Assembly: GCF_014268585.2 (NCBI RefSeq)
Contig: NZ_CP077092.1
Span: forward strand, 1,364,001 to 1,428,000
Direction: 5' to 3'
DNA from: Pseudomonas iranensis
Lineage (GTDB): Bacteria; Pseudomonadota; Gammaproteobacteria; Pseudomonadales; Pseudomonadaceae
Length of the DNA stretch: 64,000 nucleotides
Part shown: positions 28,925 to 36,380 of the stretch, piece by piece
Layout of the letters: the number at the start of each line of letters is the position of its first letter
How positions within the stretch are numbered: the first letter of the stretch is position 1
Notes under the pieces: generated by a model
Databases searched by the model: none
Told to the model about the DNA's origin: nothing
The model's input: the letters and a program-made list of their open reading frames with translations, nothing else
Program-made: the position numbers and the translations under genes

Positions 28925-29328
28925 CTAAAGGCTATAATGAAAGGCCACGTATTTTTGTGGTTGAATACCATGTTGTAAAAACTTTATTTTTAAGTACTCA
29001 ATAATCTTATCTAATTCAGGGTTTCTGATATTGTCGTGATGGTTATACCAATTGGTGATGCATGCGATCGCATCTCTGAATGGTAAAGTGACGTGATTAT
29101 CCATGAACTCGAATGCAATACCTGTAGTTAAATAGGTGGGTATGTTTTCTCGGTCGGCATCGGTGCTGATGTATATACCAGACATCTCTATTCCGAATTC
29201 TTGTGAATGAAGAAGGCTCTGGAGCGCTTTGAGTAGGAAGCTGGAGTGGTTGCTTGAAGAGGACTCTAAGAGATCTAACAGCAATTGTGAATTATGTTTT
29301 CTTGAGAGCTGCTAATATTTATATTCAT
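28925..29328 (-). pseudogene. Orphan immunity gene C, frameshifted near its start
   Basis: The natural start is ATG at 29326-29328, two bases after the stop of the toxin remnant, giving NINISSSQENIIHN before a stop. The body continues in another frame from about 29284 as LLDLLESSSSNHSSFL to KYVAFHYSL (about 119 residues). A single missing T in cacaattgctg (near 29284) reconciles the two. The body starts only with TTG in its own frame. Size and layout recall ribonuclease-toxin (CdiI-type) immunity proteins; I am not sure of the family. Confidence 0.6.
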
Positions 29329-29330
29329 AG

Positions 29331-29743
29331 TTATTTCATTGTTGGGTGGAAGTGGGTGACTGTGGTAAAAGTTTCATCAAGATAGATTCTGAAGGTTATT
29401 CCGTCATAAGAAGCACTGTAAGCTCGGTTGCCATCGGATCGGGCTTAGTGGTAGTCCTTGGCGGCCGCTTCTCTGCCTGTTTTGAACATTTTATCTGTAG
29501 AAGTTATATATGGATCGTACATAGTTTTGGGCTGCCAACCTCTTTTATGCCGACTGCTTGGCCTGTACGATCCAACGAGTCTCGTCCGTAAGTCATTTCA
29601 GATAGCCCGAGAATTTTTGGGTGTTGAGTTTCTGAAAGTAACGGTTCTCGGCGCTTTCCATGCTCAGTTGCGACTGACGTCGACTCCACGAAAGTTGCCA
29701 TTGGCTTCTTAGCTGTAGCGACATTGAGAAGAACCTTTGTCAT
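29331..29743 (-). pseudogene. Displaced toxin tip remnant, two lesions
   Basis: The minus strand reads MTYGRDSLDRTGQAVG to GSPK (from 29596), then shifts frame near 29525 and continues MYDPYITSTDKMFKTG, REAAAKDYH, a TAA (29445-29447), then DGNRAYSASYDGITF, RIYLDETFTTVTHFHPTMK and a natural TAA (29331-29333). Rejoined, this is a coherent C-terminal domain ending two bases before the immunity start, as in rhs/cdi toxin-immunity pairs. How far the tip extends upstream of 29596 is uncertain. Nuclease type not assigned. Confidence 0.65.
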
Positions 29744-29803
29744 GCACCAAAGAATGACGGTTTTCTACTTGCGCACTGAAATACTAGGTGCGCTTTTTAT
29801 GCT

Positions 29804-30217
29804 CTATTCAGCGTTCATAATTTTTCTATAGCTTTCAAATGCCTCGATGCATTTTTCATCTTCGTTAACCAGTTTTTCATAAAAGCTGTCGTCATCAGCC
29901 CATTCGCAAAAAACGAGCTGTGTTTTGATTTTGTTGTTATATGTGTGTTGTGACTTAAGGACCCAGTGAGACGAGATTTTTCTTTCAGTGATTTCAAAAA
30001 AATCTAATGCGAAAGGTTTAGGGTATTCATCATAGGACTCTGAGCATATATAAACCCAAGGGTAATTGTCCCAGAGCTCTATACCGTAAACTATATATTC
30101 TTTTCCAATTTCTATATCTAGTTCACTGTCGCCGACAGAGATATAGCGCTTCAGTCTTGCTGCAGTGTCTAGCGTAAACCTTTCGTCTATTCTATTTGTT
30201 ATGCATTTGACTTTCAT
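29804..30217 (-). CDS. Orphan candidate immunity protein D (hypothetical)
   Basis: A 137-residue, strongly acidic AT-rich protein beginning MKVKCITNRIDERF, with a beta-rich middle (GKEYIVYGIELWDNYPWVY, then FALDFFEITERKISSHWV) and an acidic helical end (YEKLVNEDEKCIEAFESYR). I recall similar proteins next to polymorphic toxins in other proteobacteria, without a named family. Its ATG overlaps the TGA of a short upstream frame (30214 onward) that may be the tail of its lost toxin. It appears intact. Confidence 0.6.
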   Translation of the reverse strand: MKVKCITNRIDERFTLDTAARLKRYISVGDSELDIEIGKEYIVYGIELWDNYPWVYICSESYDEYPKPFALDFFEITERKISSHWVLKSQHTYNNKIKTQLVFCEWADDDSFYEKLVNEDEKCIEAFESYRKIMNAE

Positions 30218-30303
30218 TTGATTTCAAAATACCCGGATGGTACGGATGGGGCGTTACCCTACGGTTTTATGTCGTCGATACTATGTTTTTGTGGCTGGTC
30301 AAT
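30214..30303 (-). pseudogene. Possible tail of a second displaced toxin tip
   Basis: Read on the minus strand up to the TGA that overlaps the immunity D start (aaATGA), the frame gives DQPQKHSIDDIKP, a TAG, then GNAPSVPSGYFEIK. A TGG-to-TAG change would restore an open frame. On its other side it is cut by the 23-bp inverted repeat. Short and without a database check, so tentative. Confidence 0.35.
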
Positions 30304-30356
30304 GACCGATGGGGACAGATTTATTTCATTAGAAAATAAATCTGTCCCCATCGGTC
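30304..30356. repeat. Perfect 23-bp inverted repeat (palindromic mobile remnant)
   Basis: Arms 30304-30326 and 30334-30356 are exact reverse complements (gaccgatggggacagattta plus ttt) around a 7-base loop cattaga. The inner part, ggggacagatttattt, is repeated as a solo end at 28847-28864, and a partial tgtccccatttg occurs at about 30371. This looks like a non-autonomous, REP/MITE-like insertion in the module graveyard. Confidence 0.75.
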
Positions 30357-30430
30357 GTCTCCATCTGTCCTGTCCCCATTTGTTCTATGGTTTCCGTGTA
30401 TAAATTATGTCAGCTTGGGGTTTTGAAGCT

Positions 30431-30820
30431 CTAAACAGCTCCGTCATTGTGGTAGGCTTTGATATTAGTTATGAATATTGCGCTAGCACTGCAGGCAAAG
30501 TTGCATAGCGTGTTGATTGTTGTCTTTATCTCGTAATTGTTGTTGTGTTTTTTTATTTCTAGCTCTAGTGGTCCGTAGAAGCTGAAATTTATAATCTCCA
30601 CCGTTGTTACACCGTTAATGATTAAGTCAAATGTGTATTCGTTATATCCGTTTTTTATCCATTTCTCTGGATAGCTGTTGCCTGTGAGATGGCTGAATAG
30701 CTTTAAGGTTATTGCGTTGTCGCTAAATATGGCATGAGAGATACTAAGGTTTGTTGGTGTATAACCATTTCCGAAGATGGCTAGCCATTGTTTCTTGTCT
30801 GAAATGAAATCTGTCCACAT
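30431..30820 (-). CDS. Likely cognate immunity protein of the Rhs nuclease tip
   Basis: A 129-residue AT-rich protein starting MWTDFISDKKQWLAIFGNG, soluble, with a beta-rich body and aromatic/asparagine-rich composition. It begins 5 bases after the rhs stop (gag taa ctaaa atg), the expected place for the immunity gene of a polymorphic toxin. I do not recognise a numbered immunity family with confidence. Function is inferred from position. Confidence 0.7.
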   Translation of the reverse strand: MWTDFISDKKQWLAIFGNGYTPTNLSISHAIFSDNAITLKLFSHLTGNSYPEKWIKNGYNEYTFDLIINGVTTVEIINFSFYGPLELEIKKHNNNYEIKTTINTLCNFACSASAIFITNIKAYHNDGAV

Positions 30821-30825
30821 TTTAG

Positions 30826-33800
30826 TTACTCGAAAACATAATGGGTGGAGACACTTTTTAGGTGGAAGGTCCTGTTGCGGTCTGCATTTCCGGTTTTGGG
30901 GTCATACTCTCTTACATTGAAATGCGGTTTATGCGAAGCATGGTCGCTTGGGAAATCTTCATGCCCATACGAGTGTTCCTGAATTACAACGCGCTCATTG
31001 TCAATATTTTTATAATGATATTCCCTTGTATAAACAATATTGCCATCTGCATCGAGAACATTTTGCTTTCCTACTCCATGTTCACCTATTTTTGTAAGGG
31101 CAACATGGTTGACTTCCATTGGTTCAGCTGACATGGGTATTCTCGCATCACGTTTTGCGTCTTGAAATGCAGCTCTGCGCGAACCATAGAATTTGTCTTT
31201 TCTCGTAAATTTTGTTTGGCCTGGGCACCCGTTCAGCCCCAACGGATCCACCCACCCCGTAGGGTTAGGCACGTACTGGTAGCTATTCAACCCACCCGCA
31301 AGCTTGATCGGATCAGGCGTCAAGAACCGTCCAGTTCCCGGATTGTAGTAGCGGTGGCGGTTGTAATGTAACCCTGTCTCGGCGTCGAAATACTGCCCTT
31401 GAAAACGCAGCGGATTATCGATTTCGCTGACATCCAGCGCTGCGAGATTGCCGTAGGCGCGGTACTTCGCCGACCACATGATTTCGCCACTGTAGTCGGT
31501 GAGCTCTTGCGGAGTGCCAAGGTGGTCGAGTTGATAGTAGAACGGGGCAGCCTTTAGTGGGCCTTCGCCGTCGAGCATCGCCAACGGGCGGAAGCTGCCC
31601 GGCTCGTAGATGTAGCTGCGATAGCGATTTTCTGCGCTTTCGGCGATCAAGCGTTCGCCTTGCCAGAGAAATTCAGTGGTGTGGCCGTCGACGGTTTTCT
31701 CGATGCGGCGACCGAAGGCGTCGTATTTGTAGGTTGCAGTGCTGCCGGCTGGCAGACTCACGCCGATCAGGCGATGCTGGCAGTCGTAGCGGTATTCGGT
31801 GACGAGCTTTTGGCCGTTGCCGCGACGCTCTCGGATCAGGTTGCCGTAAGCGTCGTAGTCGTAGTGGCGGTCGCCTTGCATCAGTAGGCGGTTGCCTTTG
31901 ACGTTTGCGAGGTTCGCAACGGGCAGGTCATTTTGTCCGAGGAGGTTGCCTGCCGGGTCGTGAGCGAAGCTCTCTGGCATGGCGCCGCGTACGCTGATCA
32001 GGCGATCCAGCGGGTCGTAGTGATAGCTGCGGTTGCCTTTGCGGCTGTCGTCGATGCCGGCAAGGTTGCCATTGGCGTCGTATTGGTAGCGGCGCTGGAA
32101 CAGGTGTTCGTCCCGTTGGCTGACGCTGTGCGCTTGCAGGCGACCCTGTTCATCGTATTGGTATTGGCTGAGCAGCAAGCCTTGTTGACGTTGTAGTTCG
32201 CGACCAGCGCTGAATTGGTGACTGGTAAGGCGCGAACCGTTCAGGTCGATGCTGCTCAGCCGTCCACCGGACAAATGACGGTAATCGAGCGTGCAGCCAT
32301 CGGGCAGACGGCAGTGGCTGAGCTGACCGACTTTGTCGTAAGCGTAACGCGTGGTGCCCCAGCCCTGATGTTCGGTGATCAAGCGATCTTGCACGTCGTA
32401 TTCATAAGCGAGCGGCCAATGGCCGTCGTCGACATTTACCAGGCGACCGAGTGCGTCGTAGCTGTAGTGAATTTCTTCGCCATCGGGCAGCGTCTTGACC
32501 AGCAAACGGCCTGCGGCATCGCGCAGGTATTCGGTAACCAGTTCGCTACCGTCGTCACCGAACTCGGTTTTCTTCAGCAGTTGGCCGTTCAGGTCGTACT
32601 CGTACGCGGTGCGTCGACCATCGAAACCGGTTTCCTGCTGGATCAGGCCGTTCGGGTAATAATCGAGTTGATAGCGTTCGCCGCGCTCGTTTTCGATCTC
32701 GGTGAGGTTGAGTTGCGAGTTGTCGTAGCGATAGCGCAGTTGGCTGCCGTCGGGATTAATCCGGCGGCTGACGAGGTGCAGGTTGTCGGCGTATTCGTAG
32801 CGGGTGATCCGCCCGAGCTCGTCGCGTTCGGCGGTGACGCGGCCATACGGGTTGTAGGTAAACGCACGTGTGGCGCCGCCGGGAAGGGTGACCTGAGTGA
32901 GGCGGTCGGCGGCATCCCATTGGTATTGGGTGATCGCTCCGAATTCATCCTGGCGAGTGATTTGCCGGCCGAGCGCATCGTAGCGATACTTGCGTTGACC
33001 TCCATCCGGCAGGCGTTCTTCCAGCAATTGGCCGAGGTTGTTCCAGCCCAGTTGATGACGACTGCCGTCGGGGTGGCGGATCTCAAGCAAGCGTCCCTGA
33101 CGGTCATAGCTGTAGAAGGTCTCGTTGCCGTCAGGATCGGTTTGTTGGGTAATATCGCCCTGGCGGTTGCGTTCGTATTTCCAGCGGGCCTTGCCGCGCT
33201 GGACATCAATAAGTTGACCGTTGAAGTAGTTGTAACGCGTCGGAACACCTTCCGGGGGGATCACCGCAATCAAGCGTCCGGCATCGCTGTACTGATACTC
33301 GGTGATCGCTCCCATCGGGTCTTTAACGGCGATCAATCGGCCGTTATCGTCATAAGCGTTCTGCGTCTCTCCACCGTCGGGTGCGGTCTCACTGACCAGG
33401 CGTGCATTTTCGTCATGCACATAGACCAGCTCACTGCCGTCAGCGTTATGAACAATGACCGAGCCTTTATCATCCCACTCGTAACGTGCTTCCATCTGCG
33501 CGTAATTGGCCCAATGACGTACGCATCGGGACAGCTTGCCTTCACGCTCCCACTCCCAGAAGAAGCTGGCCCCTCCGGCCATTTGTCGCTCAAGGATGAC
33601 GTGCTGATCGTTGTAGCGGTAATGCTCGGTTTCGCCCATCGCATTGGTGGAAGAAACCAGTTGATTGAGTGCGTTGTATCGGTAGGTGACGAGGGTATGA
33701 ATCGTCAGCCATGGGTCTTGGCGTTCGCCGCGTTCATCGTATTCGGGGCGTTGTTGCTGTTGGTCGACAGCAACGATGTGTCTGTCTTCGTAGCGCAGAA

Positions 33801-35607
33801 AAAGGGCGCGCCCTGCGCCGTTATCTATGCGCTGGATACGATCAACGAAGTCATAACTGATGTGCAGACGATTTTCGTACGCATCGCTGATCGCGGTCAG
33901 TCGACCGGCACGGAAATGGTAAAAGCGTGTTTTTGCCCCGGCTTGGGTCAAAATGAGTTCGCCGGGTTCATTGCCTAGATAAATTGCTGCCTGAGCCAGA
34001 CTGTTAGTGATGGCCGGCCGCTGTTCCGTGGGCATCGGGAAACGGGTTTGCCGGTTCTCGTTGTCCGTCCACAGCACACCCTCATCGTCGATCTGCAAGC
34101 GATGAGACAGTGAATGACTCCAGCCATAGCCGAGGCGGCTATCAATTTCGACTGCACTGCTTCGGTATAGGCGTGTCCACTCAAAAGGCAGCAGGCCACC
34201 CAGCTCCCCATCGGTGAGCGTCAGTAGCTCTTCACCGGTCACCATCGATACTGGTTCGCCGTCTGAGCATGTGTCGTCGACGCATTGTGCTGGTTTTTTC
34301 GCTGGGTTCTTCGGCTGTTCGGGGGCGTTGTCGACGGCCTCTACCTGCTCGATCCGTGAGGCTGGCTCATCTTTTTTACGGGTTTGAATCTGCGCATCGG
34401 ATTCCACTTTTCCATCAGTGACCGGTGGCTTGCTCTTCGGAGCTGTCGCGGTTTCGGCAGGTTTGGGAGCGGCAATCTGAGCATCCGCTTTGCGTGCCGG
34501 ATTGAATTTCGAATCACCATTGAGTAGCAATGGCTTCGATGCTTCGGTATGCGGCGTCGCTTTGGACTTGCTGACTTTCATCAACATGCCGGTGAAGTCT
34601 TCAATCAGCTTTATGACTTTGCCGCTGCTTTGTACCCCTTTGACGGCTTTTGTACCCACGCGTACGGCCAAGCCAAGACCACCAGTCAAAACAACGCCGA
34701 TCAAAATGTTGAGCAAGAACTCTGTCGACATTTGCGCCAGCACTTCGGTACAGGTCTGCGGCGGCAGCATCTTCACCCAGGCCACGATGGCCGCGACGTA
34801 TATCCACATCAACGGCTCATCGCTCGCGATCAATAAAGCAGTGTGAATAGCGTCGGCAGAGGCGTCGTAGATCTTCTTGATCTGTTCTTCAGTGAAAAAG
34901 TTTTTCAGCTTCTCGTAGTTTTCGCGAGGATGGGCAATGAGGTCGTAGAGACTTTTGATATCGCCCCATAAGCCCATGATCGCTTTCATGAAGCCTTCCC
35001 AGGCCGCTTCCAGTTCCTGCAACGCGCGACCACCAAGTGAGGCATCGGTGTGCGCCTGCCATAGCGGCAAGAAGCTGGTGCTCCATTCGGTTTGTAGCCA
35101 GCCACCCAGTTCGCCGATCACACCTTGGTAGGAGTTGAATAAACTGTCGATCTGGGCACGCGTAGGATTCGGGAAGAAGGTGATTTTGTATTGCTGATTG
35201 GGAGTAAGGCCTGAAACTTCAAGAATCCCTGATGCATCAATGGTTTTATTGATGGTCGGGCCAACTTCGTTTTTGCCGATGAAGCGGCCATTGACGACCG
35301 GTGTCAGTTGAACTGGCGTATTGCCGATCGGCACAAAGCGCGCGGACTCAAAACTATGGATCAACACCAGCTTGCCGTTCGCAGGACAGTTGGCATAAAG
35401 GGTATTTTCCTTCTTGCTGTCCTTGTCAGCCGTGCCAACTTCGTCACCGACTTTGAATTGCTGCTCCGCATCCAGAATGCCGCCGTACCAGGCTTCGGCA
35501 TGCTCGCGGTAATCCTTCAGGCACTTCTTGAAGTCGTTGATGATGGCCTGAGCATCGGGTTGTTTTGCTGTGAGACCACCAACGATCCCGCCCATTAAAA
35601 CGCTCAT
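30826..35607 (-). CDS. T6SS Rhs effector with HNH/endonuclease VII-type nuclease tip
   Basis: A 1593-residue Rhs protein. Residues 1-450: a non-PAAR N-terminal region with two hydrophobic segments (about 265-320) and a charged linker. From about 448 (DGEPVSMVTGEELL) the DUF6531 entry and a long series of YD repeats form the shell (to about 1440), closing with the Rhs core end YYNPGTGRFLTPDPIKLAGG and VDPLGL at 1453-1458. The last 135 residues are a variable tip with YGSRRAAFQDAKRDARIPMS, VIQEHSYGHEDF and HKPHFNVREY, matching HNH/endonuclease VII-fold toxins (EHHH-like), predicted to cut DNA. GC falls sharply at the tip. Its ATG overlaps the DUF4123 stop by 4 bases. Delivered by the upstream VgrG. 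Confidence 0.92.
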   Translation of the reverse strand: MSVLMGGIVGGLTAKQPDAQAIINDFKKCLKDYREHAEAWYGGILDAEQQFKVGDEVGTADKDSKKENTLYANCPANGKLVLIHSFESARFVPIGNTPVQLTPVVNGRFIGKNEVGPTINKTIDASGILEVSGLTPNQQYKITFFPNPTRAQIDSLFNSYQGVIGELGGWLQTEWSTSFLPLWQAHTDASLGGRALQELEAAWEGFMKAIMGLWGDIKSLYDLIAHPRENYEKLKNFFTEEQIKKIYDASADAIHTALLIASDEPLMWIYVAAIVAWVKMLPPQTCTEVLAQMSTEFLLNILIGVVLTGGLGLAVRVGTKAVKGVQSSGKVIKLIEDFTGMLMKVSKSKATPHTEASKPLLLNGDSKFNPARKADAQIAAPKPAETATAPKSKPPVTDGKVESDAQIQTRKKDEPASRIEQVEAVDNAPEQPKNPAKKPAQCVDDTCSDGEPVSMVTGEELLTLTDGELGGLLPFEWTRLYRSSAVEIDSRLGYGWSHSLSHRLQIDDEGVLWTDNENRQTRFPMPTEQRPAITNSLAQAAIYLGNEPGELILTQAGAKTRFYHFRAGRLTAISDAYENRLHISYDFVDRIQRIDNGAGRALFLRYEDRHIVAVDQQQQRPEYDERGERQDPWLTIHTLVTYRYNALNQLVSSTNAMGETEHYRYNDQHVILERQMAGGASFFWEWEREGKLSRCVRHWANYAQMEARYEWDDKGSVIVHNADGSELVYVHDENARLVSETAPDGGETQNAYDDNGRLIAVKDPMGAITEYQYSDAGRLIAVIPPEGVPTRYNYFNGQLIDVQRGKARWKYERNRQGDITQQTDPDGNETFYSYDRQGRLLEIRHPDGSRHQLGWNNLGQLLEERLPDGGQRKYRYDALGRQITRQDEFGAITQYQWDAADRLTQVTLPGGATRAFTYNPYGRVTAERDELGRITRYEYADNLHLVSRRINPDGSQLRYRYDNSQLNLTEIENERGERYQLDYYPNGLIQQETGFDGRRTAYEYDLNGQLLKKTEFGDDGSELVTEYLRDAAGRLLVKTLPDGEEIHYSYDALGRLVNVDDGHWPLAYEYDVQDRLITEHQGWGTTRYAYDKVGQLSHCRLPDGCTLDYRHLSGGRLSSIDLNGSRLTSHQFSAGRELQRQQGLLLSQYQYDEQGRLQAHSVSQRDEHLFQRRYQYDANGNLAGIDDSRKGNRSYHYDPLDRLISVRGAMPESFAHDPAGNLLGQNDLPVANLANVKGNRLLMQGDRHYDYDAYGNLIRERRGNGQKLVTEYRYDCQHRLIGVSLPAGSTATYKYDAFGRRIEKTVDGHTTEFLWQGERLIAESAENRYRSYIYEPGSFRPLAMLDGEGPLKAAPFYYQLDHLGTPQELTDYSGEIMWSAKYRAYGNLAALDVSEIDNPLRFQGQYFDAETGLHYNRHRYYNPGTGRFLTPDPIKLAGGLNSYQYVPNPTGWVDPLGLNGCPGQTKFTRKDKFYGSRRAAFQDAKRDARIPMSAEPMEVNHVALTKIGEHGVGKQNVLDADGNIVYTREYHYKNIDNERVVIQEHSYGHEDFPSDHASHKPHFNVREYDPKTGNADRNRTFHLKSVSTHYVFE

Positions 35608-36380
35608 ACCACCACCTCTTTTTCCAGATAGGCCTTCAACAGCCCGGTAAAGTTTTCTTCCGTGAGTGGCGTGCGTTTAACAAAGCGCGCCACTTTTTGT
35701 TTCAGGTTCGATTCGGGAAAGGAGAAATACAGATCGGCGTGTTCCTCTTGCAACCACTGCATCATGTTGCCGATAACGGTCGATGGATTTTCTGCCATTA
35801 ACCCCTCCAACAACCCCTTCGGCACCTCCCACCACGGCCAGTCCCGCACCTTCGGCACCACCCGCGTGCCCACTTCCAGCGCCTGCCCATTGATCAGATA
35901 CCGCTCAAACACCGGCAGCACCTCTCCGGCCTTTTCCCCCAGCCCCTGCAGGATCGGATAAATATGCCGCCCATCCCAAAACCGGAAAAACACTTCAGTG
36001 CCGTCCGGCATCTTCACCTGCGTCAGGCTGCGCAGATGTTCGAACACTTCGTTCGGTTCTGAACGCGACACCCCCAGCCAGCCCCAGTCGAGGGCGTCGG
36101 TTTCGGCGATCCAGGGCAGGAAAGCGGAGTTGGCTTTGAGTTCGGTGAGGTAGGGCATCACCGGTTGCCAGGTGGAGTAGGGCGTGCCGCCCCAGATCGG
36201 GATGAGCTGGGCGGTGGGTTCGGTGAGGTACAGGGTTTTCAGGGCGTCCGCGTCGCTGGCGGCGCTGACGATCAGGTACAAGCGCTCGCCGCTTTGCAGC
36301 GGCTGTTGCGCGAGCCAGTCCTTGGGGGAGATTGGTTCAGATGGCACAGGCACCTGCCTTGCATTTTTCGCATTCTTCAC
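35604..36380 (-). CDS. DUF4123 domain T6SS effector chaperone (Tap/TEC-like)
   Basis: A 258-residue cytoplasmic protein with the DUF4123 domain in its first half (LYLIVSAASDADALKTLY, then DWGWLGVSRS and FFRFWDGRHIYPIL, residues 30-155). Family members bind an effector and load it on its VgrG. It lies between vgrG and rhs, overlaps vgrG by 44 bases and rhs by 4, so it most likely serves this Rhs protein. A GTG nearer residue 10 could be the true start, as the first 15 residues lie inside vgrG. Confidence 0.85.
   Translation of the reverse strand: MKNAKNARQVPVPSEPISPKDWLAQQPLQSGERLYLIVSAASDADALKTLYLTEPTAQLIPIWGGTPYSTWQPVMPYLTELKANSAFLPWIAETDALDWGWLGVSRSEPNEVFEHLRSLTQVKMPDGTEVFFRFWDGRHIYPILQGLGEKAGEVLPVFERYLINGQALEVGTRVVPKVRDWPWWEVPKGLLEGLMAENPSTVIGNMMQWLQEEHADLYFSFPESNLKQKVARFVKRTPLTEENFTGLLKAYLEKEVVV

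Noticed and set aside
29504..29743. 79-codon minus-strand frame as a stand-alone gene
   Set aside because: It ends abruptly as LCTIHI where the coherent sequence continues in another frame; better explained as part of a broken toxin tip.
32215..33978. Plus-strand open frame of 587 codons inside rhs
   Set aside because: The antisense of YD repeats gives repetitive valine/alanine-rich sequence; no start signal, and rhs itself is unambiguous.
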